The notes beneath the pieces are model-generated. The model was not told the DNA's origin. It did not search any database and saw only the letters and a list, made by a program, of their open reading frames with translations. From Lycorma delicatula (lineage: Eukaryota > Arthropoda > Insecta > Hemiptera > Fulgoridae), in the NCBI RefSeq assembly GCF_047948215.1, contig NC_134457.1:88794898-88858897 (forward strand): a stretch of DNA of 64,000 bases. Reading direction: 5' to 3'. Made by a program: the position numbers and the translations under genes. This document shows, piece by piece, positions 11,737 to 22,529 of this stretch (position 1 is the stretch's first letter; each line of letters begins with the position of its first letter).

Positions 11737-12656
11737 CTGATGTAGACACCACATGACTTCCTTGTACGCCTATTAAATTGCATATACCCATTTTCTGCTG
11801 CACTTCATTTAAACTTATTTCATTTGAAAGCGAAATACAATCCTCCAATTCTTTAATAAAATGGAAAGTCACACAATTGCATTGTGGTGTACAATCACAT
11901 TTTTTTTGTGGTGTCTATATCAGTATTTTATATTAGTTTATATATTAATTTTGTTTCACGTCAGTGAAGTAGTTATGCGGTGTAACTGGAACGTGTCGGA
12001 TCCGTAACCATGCACACATCGGTTCGAATCCGACTTCATATACATATATTTATTTTTAACTTTTTTTTTTAAATTTAAATATATTGAGTTATTAATAAAT
12101 ATTAATCTCTATAAAAACGTTTGAATTAAAACGAAAGTACATAAAATTTTATTTAACTGATAACTTTTGATTTTTCTTTCAGTCCGAGAATAATAATTAT
12201 TAATAAATCAGTGTATTTAAATTTAAAAAAAAGAAAAAAGGTTAAAAAAAGGAGATGAAGTCGGATTCGAACCGATGTGCCTCCTCTTGTAAGATCCAAA
12301 TATTTCATTAAATAAAATTTTATTTGGCTATAACTCTGGAACCTGTGAAAATAAGAAACAACTTACATCATTGAAAAGCTTTCAATGAGGGCTTGTTACT
12401 GCAGCTAAAAAAATTTCCAAAATACTTTTTTTTTTATTTTGCACGACTAGATATTACAACAGTCCTAAATCCAAAATTTCAACATTCTATAGCTAATCCT
12501 TTTTGAGTTATGCGATATATATACGTACGTACAGACGTCACGTCGAAACTAGTCAAAATGGAATCAGGGATTGTCAAAAAGGATATTTCCGTTGAAATCT
12601 GAAAACCTAAATTTTTCGCGATCACAATACTTCCTTTACTTCGTACAAGGAAGTAA
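11737..12656 (-). mobile_element. F1 composite (fold-back) form, copy A
   Basis: A longer F1 form in minus orientation. It has the terminal hairpin CTGATGTAGACACCACATG, a 12-bp inverted end ACTTCCTTGTAC at 11756-11767 matched exactly by GTACAAGGAAGT at 12643-12654, a module of about 250 bp absent from short copies, then the core twice in opposite orientation. One core reads CATCGGTTCGAATCCGACTT (from about 12018) and the other AAGTCGGATTCGAACCGATG (to about 12279), each flanked by AT-rich arms, so about 100 bp on each side can fold back. Another copy with the same architecture lies at 55.6 kb. No protein is encoded. Confidence 0.75.
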
Positions 12657-12659
12657 AAA

Positions 12660-13425
12660 GTAGTACTCATATTACATTTTTTTTTTATAAAAGGGTTTAT
12701 ATAATTTTATAATAATTGCGTGTTAAATTATCTTTGGCGTTAGTCATGATCAACAAGGAAGAAAGAAACTTTTTTTAAAGTTTAAAAACCGTAACGTAAC
12801 ATTTATCTATTTCCGGTGTAAAATAATTTTGTAAAACTGGCGATGCATGTAAGCACCGCTATGTTTAGCAACCTTTTTACAGTACATTATAACAGTGAAA
12901 CAGGTTCAAGTTTGTTTACACAGTGAGCTATCAACAAGTTCAAATTTTATAATTCCGTATCTATAATTTTACTTTTAATTGTTTTATTTATCTTTTTTAA
13001 GATTCTGATAACATTTTTGTAATTTACATTTAAGAGGTCATTTATTTGATTTACTTATCAGTTTCCTGTTGTTATAATTTCCATACATTTTCCTAGTTCA
13101 ATTTTAAATTATACGCTACAATAAAACAGAAAAGATTTATTTTTCAGCAATCTGTTCTTTAAAGATATCGGATTAAATATTTGGAAAAAATATATAGGTA
13201 AAATTCATCGTAAACGACTTCAAATAACAAGAAATAAGTCTTCTTTTATTGGGTGTACATAATAAGATAAGCAAGTACCTTTTGCCAAGGGTTGAGATCT
13301 CTGATTATCTTAATGTATTTTAGTTGCAACTATAAATCTATTATTTCTATAACGCTAAGTAATTAATTAAAATGCAATAGTACAAAATTATTTAATTCTA
13401 TTATTAATTGGATAAAATTATGTTG
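12660..13425. other. AT-rich stretch without recognised features
   Basis: No motif or frame that I can support between the composite F1 and the next F1 copy. Confidence 0.5.
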
Positions 13426-13426
13426 T

Positions 13427-13851
13427 TTTTACTTCCTTGTACGAAATATTGTGGTCGCCAAAAATTTCGGTTTTCAGTTGTCAACGGAAATATCCATTTT
13501 GACCATCCCTGAATCCACTTTGATTAGTTTCAGCGTGACGTCTATACATACGTATGTATCTCGCATAACTCAAAAACGATTAGCCGTAGGGTATTGAAAT
13601 TTTGCATTTAGGACTTTTATAACATCTAGTTGTGCACCTTCCCTTTTTATTGCAATCGACTGAAACAAAAGTGACCAAAAAAGCCCAAAATCCAAAAGAA
13701 AATTGTATTTTGAACTTTTCTTAACTGCAGTAATAAGCCCACATTGAGAGCTTTTCAACGATATATCATAAGTGGTATTTATTTTCATTGGTTCCAGAGT
13801 TGTAGCCAAATAAAATTTTAACTATTTAAATATTTGGTCAAGGGAAAGGCA
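13427..13851 (+). repeat. F1 dispersed repeat, copy 4, 3'-truncated
   Basis: Begins with the inverted end ACTTCCTTGTAC (13431-13442). It runs through the usual order of F1 landmarks up to TGTAGCCAAATAAAATTTT and stops at TTTGGTCAAGGGAAAGGCA, where a palindrome begins. The T-arm core and 3' hairpin are lost. Confidence 0.75.
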
Positions 13852-13882
13852 CTGAATGCCTTTCCCTTGACCAAATATTTAA
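13826..13882. repeat. 26-bp-arm perfect inverted repeat
   Basis: TTAAATATTTGGTCAAGGGA and the six bases after it form the left arm (13826-13851). After the five-base loop CTGAA its exact reverse complement follows at 13857-13882. It marks the breakpoint where F1 copy 4 ends, as expected from a fold-back repair event. Confidence 0.9.
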
Positions 13883-13925
13883 TTTTTCCAAATATTTTAA
13901 TTTTTATATTTTTTTCAAATATTTA

Positions 13926-13959
13926 ATAATTCCCCCCCCCCAAGGGGGGGGGGAATTAT
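13926..13959. repeat. C10/G10 palindrome
   Basis: ATAATT followed by ten C, AA, ten G and AATTAT gives 16-bp perfect arms around AA. Such pure C/G runs are out of place in this AT-rich sequence. A true hairpin or an assembly or sequencing artefact are both possible. Confidence 0.85.
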
Positions 13960-13971
13960 CTCTAGAAAACA

Positions 13972-14250
13972 ACTAGAACAGGTAGATCATTGCATATATC
14001 TTGGTCAACTGAGGGTGATAAAATCAAAGAACTTGATCGACGAGGTAGGCTTGGGTAGAAGGCATTTGGGAGACTAATATCATCTTCGAGAACAAGCTTT
14101 CCTTTTACCTTAAAAAGAAGATTTTTGATCAATGCATCGCTAGTCCTTATCTATGGAAGAAAACCTTGGACGTTAGCCGTTCAATCATTACAGAAGCTGC
14201 GGATAGCACAAAGAAATATGGAACAATGTATGTGGAATTAGCAGACGGAA
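13972..14250 (+). pseudogene. Non-LTR retrotransposon reverse transcriptase remnant
   Basis: The plus strand gives LEQVDHCIYLGQLRVIKSKN and LIDEVGLG. After a frame change it gives FENKLSFYLKKKIFDQCIAS, with further scraps. This is the typical post-palm region of insect endonuclease/reverse-transcriptase LINEs (YLGQ...E...R...AFG.......LP..LK...FDQCI.P...YG). Stops and frameshifts show it is dead. Confidence 0.7.
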
Positions 14251-14254
14251 TAGA

Positions 14255-15305
14255 AAGAATATTTTCACATCTAGCTTTCAAAATTGGTCGTCACTTTGAA
14301 GGTGAAAAACTGCAAACTTAATAAATTTCGTAATTTGATATATATATTTTTTTTTAAGAGACCATTACATGAAATGTACTGAAAGCCAATTTTAAAACTA
14401 GCTATGAACTAATTATTAAATAACCTCCATTTTTGATTAAAATCGTTGTAACCCGAAGTGTTTTACGAGAAAACTTTTGTTTTTTAAAATCATTTTAAAA
14501 AATTTGTCGCAATCCTGCTATTTGCATTTAAAATTTTTTGGGTTGTTTTTCCTTATTGCTTGGGTTGTAGGGTTATATCAAAAAATATATCGAGGTAACA
14601 TTTGCTATATTTCATTTTTCTTTGTTTAACAGTTGAAAAATTATGTAATTGTTTTTTTATTGATGGTTACGTAATTTATTCAAAATTCAGTTTCTAACGC
14701 TTTTACTAAAGTGAAATTTGAGAAAAATTTATAATTTTTGAATAATAAAAGAATTATCAATTAAAAAAAAATAAGTGACCGCAGACAGAAACCAAACTAC
14801 TTACAACTAAAAAACGTAATCGAATTACAAGATACATTTTTTAATTATTAATTTTTACATTTTTAATGCTTTTTAATGTTCGAGTATGCTAAAATTTATT
14901 ACATAATTCTTTCTCTCAGTTATGACGATCTCTTAAAGAAACTCAAAACTGTAACTGATGTTTACAAAATTATATTGAAATTAATTACATGAGATGTAAT
15001 TAATAAATGATTAGGTAATCATGACATAATGTATTAATGAAAACAGTTTATTTAGATTGTGGCTGCTGCCATCTTAACTTATTATAGTGTTAGGAAAGGT
15101 AAGAAAATTATTCTTAAAAATCATTCAGAAAATTCCTTTAGATAAGCCCGAAAAATCTGTGATGAAACGAAAACAAAACAGTAAGTTAGATAGAGAACAG
15201 TAATTATACTGTACTGTATGAGTTGTTTACAATACTTACATTTATGTTGATTAGACTTAAAGGGGTGGGTGTAATTAGATTAATTATTTTATAGTTTTTG
15301 TCATA
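14255..15305. other. AT-rich stretch without recognised features
   Basis: Nothing supported. It has a few T and A runs only. Confidence 0.5.
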
Positions 15306-15309
15306 TGTT

Positions 15310-15612
15310 TTAAAAGCATATGAAATATGCGAAAAATTGTGTCTTTACACTCAAAAAAGAGAGAAATCGTATCATTACACCAAAATATGCAAAAAATCGT
15401 GGCATTACACACTTATATTTCCAAATAATGGTTGCAAAACACGCAAATATGCTCTAAAAGTCGTTGCATTACACCCGAATATGTAAAAAAATCATATCAT
15501 TACATCCAAATATGCGAATAATAGTGGGATTTTCGCAAATATGCGAAAATCGTGGCTTTACTAGCAAATATAGGAAAAATCGTGGCATTACTCATGAAAC
15601 TTGGAAAAAACG
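15310..15612. repeat. Minisatellite, period about 35 bp
   Basis: About eight diverged units are built from CAAATATGCGAAAAATCGTGGCATTACA (shown here as the idea CAAATATGCG + AAAATCGTGG + CATTACAC). Clear units start near 15365, 15437, 15508, 15534 and 15566. The open frame running through it is a product of the period and is not a gene. Confidence 0.75.
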
Positions 15613-15614
15613 AT

Positions 15615-17580
15615 CGTCTACATAAGTTGTAACTTCTGTATTATTTTTGCCTCGATCCGACAAGAGGTTCAAGTCGTACCTACATTAATATTAGAATTTG
15701 CTCAATATGTAAACCGGCTTAACCATTAAGCTTAAAATTAAGCTAAGTATATATAGATAGATTTAAAATATACATAAGATCTTAATTGTTCTAAGTTTTA
15801 GGCACCTACAGATAAATGGGAAAGGATGTATTCGATTTCACATTTTATTAATTACTTTTCTTCTAATATTAAATCGATTTTATTTAATGCACGAAATTTA
15901 ATTAAAATATTTCCTCACAAGGGAATCGTACGAGATGTTAATTTTTACACGAAATAAATATTATTACATTCGACACCCTCTATCATCTAGTAAAATATTT
16001 CTTTTGAAATATTCTATAGAAACTGATTTCTAAAATTGTTTACTAAATTCTTTATCTAGAATCGTTTTCAGTTTTATAGTTTTATAATTGATTTGATTGA
16101 TTTTAAATAATAGTACTCGTAATAATAGAAAAGTCATTAATATTTTTAAATAATATAGTTTAACTGAAATACCGGTCGGGAAAGTTATGTAAGTCTTTGT
16201 AGCTTTCTTCATTATAATATTATTTTATATCATAATAAAAGCCAATTAACATAAATTGCACATTAGTTTTTTTTTTTACCAAATTACTAACTACTTGTAA
16301 TAAATAACTTGTATTTACAACAAACTTACTTGTATTACTAACAAACTAATAATTTAAAGGAATTAAATAAAGTAGAAAGTTATGATTATAAATAAAATAA
16401 AGTGAAAGAATGATGAAAATGAAGAGCGTGAAATATGATTGGTTAAATCGGTACCAATAATCGTACAGATATCACATGATGGTGGATCCTATCCCGTTAC
16501 ATACGCCTACAAGTTTAGCGATATTATCGCCCTTCGACGGTAAACGTTTAATATATTTTTATTGACCCTATTTATTGTTAAGATAGATTCAATTATCATG
16601 TGTGTAGCCAATGCGTAAAAATAATAATAATAATGCTGAGAGAAAATATTATCTGGGGTATACTTTCGAACTACGGTTTAAATACTGTACACTATTTCCA
16701 CTACAGACGAGAATTTCCCTTTCTAACTGTATTGGTCCAGTACGCAATCGGTTCATCAGCTTGGTTCGATCTATTATCCGTTTCTTATGAATAATAAATA
16801 ACCATTATAACAAGCAACGCATATTATTATTTAAATAATTAATATCAAAATTGATTAATTCATGGACAGAGAAATTATAACCTTACAACGCTAACGCAAT
16901 AAATTTAAATTTAGCCCTTAATTTAACTGTAATTTGTGATTTTATAATTCTGTTTTTCATAATTTTCCTTTTTGAACATAAAAAAATGATTTTTTATGAT
17001 GTCCAATCATTATTAGGAGTCTTTAACTGATCAACACTTAAAGAATAATTTCCCTACTAATTTATCAAGTTAAAAAGTACGCACTATGCGAATTAGTACA
17101 AATTATTCGAAATATTTATTATGTAAAATTAATTTGCCGGTATTACATAATTTCCAGTAGGAAATATAGTATTTTTATCCTGGAGCATAAAGTTAGAGGA
17201 TATTCTAGGAAAGCAAAGATGGGATGTCAATATTTTCTCTGTCAAAGATCGAGTATATTTAGTCGTTTGTAAATATTTAGTAATGTTTATTTTGTAAAAA
17301 AGAAAAAATGTTAACATTTCTATTCGTTTTTATTTATGATTTTTTTTTAACAAAAATAATAATGTACACTTCTTCAAAGCTCTATACATCGGCATAAAAA
17401 AATGAAATTTATTATTATGCTTCCCTTTACATTTTGCATAAATTACTGATCTATTTAATAAATCTGATGAATTTATGTAAAAGAAAATTTTAAAGGTTTA
17501 TTTTTAAAGGACTAATATTAATTTTTTAAGAAATTTAAAAAGAAGCAGCAATTAAAAAATAGAATAAATTTTTTGTACCC
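15615..17580. other. AT-rich stretch without recognised genes
   Basis: No transposon motif seen. A GC-richer patch at about 16440-16560 (GATCCTATCCCGTTACATAC) stands out but matches nothing I know. The 64-codon frame at 16600-16794 is unsupported. Confidence 0.45.
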
Positions 17581-17610
17581 TAAATGACTTTAGTCACCCT
17601 CTCTCCATCA

Positions 17611-17634
17611 ATCTCTCTCTCTCTCTCTCTCTCC

Positions 17635-17676
<42 letters not shown>
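17611..17676. repeat. Compound (CT)n-(AT)n microsatellite
   Basis: CTCTCT repeats pass into a long TATATA run immediately upstream of the first Helitron-like element, whose AT-rich target it may represent. Confidence 0.9.
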
Positions 17677-17682
<6 letters not shown>

Positions 17683-18365
17683 GTAAATGTCCTTTTGTTC
17701 AAAATCTTAAATCTCCGAAAGTTCTTCACCGATTGCTTTGAAATTTTGACACAACGTTGCATTCGAATACGCTTGTGTTTTTATATACCTACTATTTATA
17801 TGCTTAAGATATCACACCTGTGACAAGTAAAAACATGCATCTTTTTGAAAAACAGCGCTATCTGTTGGACGTAAAAGCAACACACGCTATACTAAATGTT
17901 TTACGATTTCATTGCAATGTTTCCGATATGTGTGTCTGCTACAGTCTAAAAAACTGCTGTACTGATTTACGCGCAGAGAAAAGGGAGAAACGGAAAAATA
18001 GGATAAGGGAAAATCGAAAAAGGGAAAATGGAGAAAAGGAAAAAGGGAAAACGAGGAAAAGGAAATGGAAAGGTGAAAAGAGAAAAAAAGGTAAATAAGG
18101 GAAAGAGGAGTGGCGGAAAAAAATATAAGGGGAAAATGGGAAAGGGGAATAGGGGAAAGGTAAATGTAATATGGTAAAAATGAAAATGGGAAAAAGGAAA
18201 ATGTAGAAAAGAAGAAAAAGGAAAAGGGAGAAAAGGAAAAAAGGAAAGGTTTAATTTCTGAAGTTCCGTAATGTCATTTTGTTAATGTATTATCAAACAT
18301 TCAATTGTGTTGATTTATAAATATACTCAAATCTTGCAATAGCGAAGCATTGCCGTGTCTGCTAG
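17676..18365 (+). mobile_element. Helitron-like element, copy A
   Basis: Opens with AAAAATGTAAATGTCCTTTT and CTCCGAAAGTTCTTCACCGA. It contains CAGCGCTATCTGTTGGACGT and a purine-only G/A tract (about 17975-18250). It ends with the hairpin GCAAT-AGCGAAGC-ATTGC (18336-18353), eight bases and CTAG (18362-18365) followed by T. A short hairpin just before CTRR, and insertion before T, are known Helitron traits. There is no Rep/helicase coding, so it would be non-autonomous. The open frame in the purine tract is a composition artefact. Confidence 0.7.
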
Positions 18366-19163
18366 TATATTTATATATATATTTAAAAGCAACTTGTCTT
18401 AACTGACTGACAAACTGATTAAACAACGCTCAGCAAAGACTACTGAAGATAAATTGATGACAATTTGAATACACGTTTTTCTTACTGTGTAAGTGCGCAC
18501 TAAAGGATATTTTGATATTCCGAGTTCAGATTGTTAAAATTGAGTAACAATAAATTTACTATTTTTTTATGTTTTTGGTAACGTATGAAGATATCCACTT
18601 GATTTTTAGTGTGGGTAATCATCATTTGTACATTTAAAACCAATTACAAAATCTTTTGAAATGATTAAAATGGATTTTTGAATTTTATCGAAACGGGCTA
18701 CATTTTTTAATTTCTCTGTTATACATGAAGATATAATCCTGGATTTTTGGTGTGTGTAATCTTCATGTGAATATATAACAATCAATTCTTAGATTTTTCG
18801 AAATTCGATTTTGAAATTTGAAGAAGAAAGGTAAAAACATTTTCAATAATGATTGCAAATTTTCCCCTTTTCCGACTATACTAAACAAGGCATTCACTTA
18901 GGGGCTTATTTATACATACTCTATAAGTAAACATCTAATAACCGTTTTTGAGTTTTTTCAATTTCGATTTTTTAAGGGGTGCGACGGTGTACGACGCGGC
19001 CGGCTCACCACCACAGCATTGCTACAGTTACTGTATATGCGACGTAATTGGTTGCCCCTGCCTCTGGTTACTTAATAAAAAAGCATAAAAATAAATAATA
19101 TTGACCGTAACGGGAAGCTCAAGTAACCATAAAGCGCGGGCGAAGCCGCGACGTAGATGCTAG
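18366..19163 (+). mobile_element. Helitron-like element, copy B
   Basis: Abuts copy A. It has a body different from A but shared with the minus-strand copy at 1985-2475: TGAAGATATCCACTTGATTT, AAATTTTCCCCTTTTCCGAC and TTTTTTAAGGGGTGCGACGG. It ends AAGTAACCATAAAGCG, hairpin CGCGG-GCGAAG-CCGCG (19135-19150), nine bases, then CTAG (19160-19163) before T. Its GC stem replaces the AT-rich stem of copy A at the same place. Confidence 0.7.
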
Positions 19164-19176
19164 TATATGCATATAT

Positions 19177-20404
19177 ATATCTCTTATATAAAAGAGAATG
19201 TCCTGACTGATTCACTGACTCATAATCAACGTACAACCAAATTGATTATAGGTAGAGACTTGACATTTTCAGGGTATCTTCGTATATTTAAGTAGGATTA
19301 AGTAAGTAGGACTAAGAAAGGATTTTGCGAAATTTTGATTTTAAGGGGTTCAAATCGATTTAACTAAATTTCGTGTTAACAGCGCTATCTGTTGGACGTA
19401 AAAACAACATACATACTAAATATTTTACAGTTCCATTGCAATGTTTCGGATATGTGTGTCCGCTATAGACTAAAAAACCACTGGACCGATTTACTCACGG
19501 GGAAGAAGGGAAAATCGGAAAAGGGAAATAGGGAAAAATCGAAAAAAGTAAAAGGGAAGAAGGGAAAAATGGAAAAAAGAAAAACAAGGAAATTGGGAAA
19601 AGGAAAAACGGAAAAAAGGAAATTGAAAGGGGAACGATAAAAAATAAAAGAGGAAGGGAAATTGGGGAAGAGGAAGGGGATTAAATAAATTTAATTAAAA
19701 TTAAATAAAATAATATTAAATTAAATTAAAGATAAATAATTAAATTAAAAATTAGAAATGTAAAGCAAATAATTGAAGATGTCAGATGCAAAAAAATTGA
19801 TTGAGATTAAAAGCGTACGTAGGTAAAGCAAGGAAATGAAGTAATTCATTACGTCTGTCTAATATATAATATTAATACAATGTGTGCGCGCGCGCAGAGC
19901 GACAGAATGAGTGTGTGAGTGCTGCAGAAGAATGCCGTTAAATTTTACAGCTGTATTTCTCTGCTTAAAATAATGAAAAAAGTTCATAATAAACACGTGT
20001 CCGGAAAAGGATTTGTTTATAAATTAGAAATAACAAAACATTTGGCAAAATGAACCTATACCGTAATTCATCGTAAACCAACTGGAATCGAAAACCGTGG
20101 AAGAAGGAAGAAAGGGAAAAATCGAAAAAGGTAAAAGGGAAGAGGGTAAAAAGGGAAGAATGGGAAAAAGAAAAAGGAGGAAACGGGGAAAAGGAAAATT
20201 AAAGGGAAAAGAGAAAAAAGAAAAGAGGAAAGAGGGAGGGAGAAATGGAAATGGGGAAAGAGAAGTAAGGGAAAGAGAAACGGGAGAAGAAAAGGGAAAC
20301 GTGAGAAAACGGGAAGGGAGAGCGAAGCGAGCCATGTCACTCTGATAGAGACGGGAAGCGCAAGTAACCATAGATCACGGGAGAAGCCGCGATAGGGATG
20401 CTAG
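19177..20404 (+). mobile_element. Helitron-like element, copy C
   Basis: Starts with TCTCTTATATAAAAGAGAAT, itself able to form a hairpin, then GTCCTGACTGATTCACTGAC. It repeats CAGCGCTATCTGTTGGACGT of copy A, has two purine tracts (19498-19680 and 20096-20330) split by an AT-rich part with a GCGCGC run, and ends AAGTAACCATAGATCACGG, GAGAAG, CCGCG, nine bases, CTAG (20401-20404). It is longer than copies A and B. A second insertion or internal duplication of the purine tract may explain that. Confidence 0.65.
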
Positions 20405-20730
20405 ATTTGGGATTTTTAATAAATTTTTTGTTTATCTTTATTGGACTTTTATATTGAACTATTTTAATTCATTCATAAAATGGATTGGTCTAACAAATAT
20501 TGTTCAATTTTCTTATCTTCCTTTTTTTGTTTTCCTTTATTTAAGTTTTGGGTAACAATTCATTGTTTATCGTATATACCTTCAGTATTTTTCATAAAAA
20601 TATTAATTTACCGTTTTATTAAGATTTAATGAAAATCTACATATAATATTGTTGATTAAATATTTTTTATTTATAAAAAAATAAGTTTGCTATTAAAAAA
20701 AGCATTGCGACTGAAGCTACATCTATATTG
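20405..20730. other. AT-rich spacer
   Basis: No recognised feature between Helitron-like copy C and the GC-rich hairpins. Confidence 0.5.
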
Positions 20731-20771
20731 TGGGCGACGTCGCGACACTGCCCACGTCGTGGGGCACGCTA

Positions 20772-20802
<31 letters not shown>

Positions 20803-20803
20803 C
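20730..20803 (+). repeat. GC-rich double hairpin ending CTAG, then (TA)n
   Basis: Contains the 10-bp palindrome GCGACGTCGC (20734-20743), CCCACG-T-CGTGGG (20751-20763), and an alternative outer stem GTGGGC/GCCCAC (20730-20735 with 20750-20755). CTAG follows at 20769-20772, then a TA run. It could be the 3' end of a fourth Helitron-like element, but no body was recognised. Confidence 0.4.
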
Positions 20804-21039
20804 GATCCTACGAAGCAGGATTTTGACATATAATTTTAATGGCAATGAAAAGGAAAACAAATCTTCAACAACTGACATGAAAAACTTTAAACTGACAATC
20901 CTAATCAAATTAGAGACCATTTATAATTGGCATACCTATGCTATTGTCAAAAGGGGCGTACAAATTTACGCGTTTGTAGAAAACTGTTGAGACTAGGTGT
21001 GAAGTAGATGCTCGCAATCTTTATGGTTGTGGTTGTAAT

Positions 21040-21235
21040 TTGAAGTTTTTACGTCAAAATTTTGTCACAGCGTTACACTTTCCATTTAATATTTTTGAGT
21101 TGCTGCTTCTTTCGAGTACTTGTGGTGTGGTGATCTCATACTGAAAAACAGATACTTTGAGATATTACGTTTCTTAAATCCAATTTTTCTGTGTTTAACG
21201 GTTGAAAAGTTATTTAAAGTCGCCGCAGTTTGGCA
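21040..21235 (+). repeat. F4 dispersed repeat, copy 1
   Basis: Shares TGGTGATCTCATACTGAAAA and TTAACGGTTGAAAAGTTATT with 37255-37375 (minus) and the GATGGTCTCGTACCGAAAAA region at about 37740-37765 (plus). Function and origin are unknown. Confidence 0.4.
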
Positions 21236-21250
21236 AATTCTCCTTGTTTG

Positions 21251-21288
21251 TCACACTCTCTCTCACTCTCTCTCTCTGTGTGTGTGTA
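21251..21288. repeat. (CT)n-(GT)n microsatellite
   Basis: CACTCTCTCTCACTCTCTCT passes into TGTGTGTGTG. Confidence 0.85.
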
Positions 21289-21309
21289 ATTATTTTAAAA
21301 CGCTGTGAT

Positions 21310-22190
21310 TTCACTCACGTTCAGGTATGATCCTCAGGGAAATGATGGGGCAGTTCCTTTCTTCTATCACTGGCGTAGCACACTTACCCACAGCTCACGT
21401 AATTGATGTAATTAACAATTTTCTTGATAGAATAAATATTTATTTTATTAATTTTTTTACGATGTATTTAAAAGATTGAGGAATTGCTTATCATTCTCAT
21501 ATTTCCCTTTCTGTCTTTCCCTCTGTGTGTCCCTCCCTAAGCGACTTATTTTCGGAGATTAATGATTAGAAAGGTTTTTCAGTATAACGTGATAGAAAAC
21601 GGAATAACGTGATAGAGAAACTTATCTTATAACTTTCTTACCATTAACTATGTAAAAAAGGAATTTTGCGAATTATAATAAGAAACGTTTTTGAAAATCT
21701 GCTGAATTATGTAAAATTTATATATATATATATATATAAAACATTAAGAAATGCTTTATAATATGTTAATTTTTTAATTATTAAAAAATAATAACGAATA
21801 TTCTCTACTTTCAAATCGTAGAACTAGAAGCATTGTAATAATTTATAAAACAAAAAGTCGCGCGATATACGTGCGAATTTTTTTTTCTATTTCGCTCCAA
21901 GGTTTTATAATCAACAATCATTTCTCTTGCGTGTTCAACCGTGTAAGAAAAATATTAAACTAAATTATTAGTATAATTTTGTGAATAAATACTATCACAA
22001 TATTTCTGTTTCTGTTTCGATACTTCCAAATTAGACAAATTAATTTATTAGATAAAAATAAATTAAAAACTGAATATGGATAATAAGATTGTCTTTAAGA
22101 TTTATTTATCCGTTTTTTAATTTTGAGATAGGTGTTATTATCAATATATAGTAGCTCTAAATTTATATTTAAAATAGCATTATTATTGTC
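21310..22190. other. AT-rich stretch without recognised features
   Basis: Only short TA runs (21719-21738). No motif supported. Confidence 0.5.
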
Positions 22191-22195
22191 AACTT

Positions 22196-22345
22196 CTTAG
22201 ATGGAGTGGTAGCATATCTGCATTTTATCCGCTAAGTCCTGGGTTGGTATTTTCACACACTTCAAAAATTGATCTCAAATCAGCGGCTGTAATTGTAACG
22301 GGTGGTTAGCTTGTAGTTGCTTTAAAAAGTTAATAAATTATTATT
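22196..22345 (+). mobile_element. SINE-A, copy 2, B box deleted
   Basis: Has AGATGGAGTGGTAGCATATC, a TTTTATCCGCTAAGTCCTGG segment, TTGGTATTTTCACACACTTC and an (ATT)n tail. Compared with other SINE-A copies, the bases from the B box to GGTCAGGCATG are missing. It lies head to tail with the next copy. Confidence 0.6.
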
Positions 22346-22352
22346 ATTATTA

Positions 22353-22525
22353 ATTTCTGTAGAGGAGTTGTAGCGTCATTGCCTTTCATCCGTAAAGATC
22401 TAGGTTCGAATCCCAGTCAATGTATTGGTATTTTCCATACACTAGAAAATTCATCTATCACAAAATGAATGTAATCGATCGTAAGGATTTTTTGTTGCTT
22501 TGAGAATAAATAAATAAATAATAAT
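22353..22525 (+). mobile_element. SINE-A, copy 3
   Basis: TAGAGGAGTTGTAGCGTCAT, GCCTTTCATCCGTAAAGATC, an exact Pol III B-box match GGTTCGAATCCC, then CAGTCAATGTATTGGTATTT and an (AAAT)n tail. The tail type differs from the A-rich tail of copy 1. Confidence 0.75.
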
Positions 22526-22529
22526 TATA

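Noticed and set aside
15298..15612. CRISPR-like array
   Set aside because: Units diverge without constant repeats and unique spacers, and the sequence is eukaryotic; it is a minisatellite.
16440..16560. Possible host exon in a GC-richer patch
   Set aside because: No domain, no consistent splice signals and no supporting neighbour.
17820..20345. Lys/Arg/Glu-rich open frames and their Phe/Ser/Pro-rich complements
   Set aside because: They are translations of the purine tracts in Helitron-like elements; composition alone keeps stops away.
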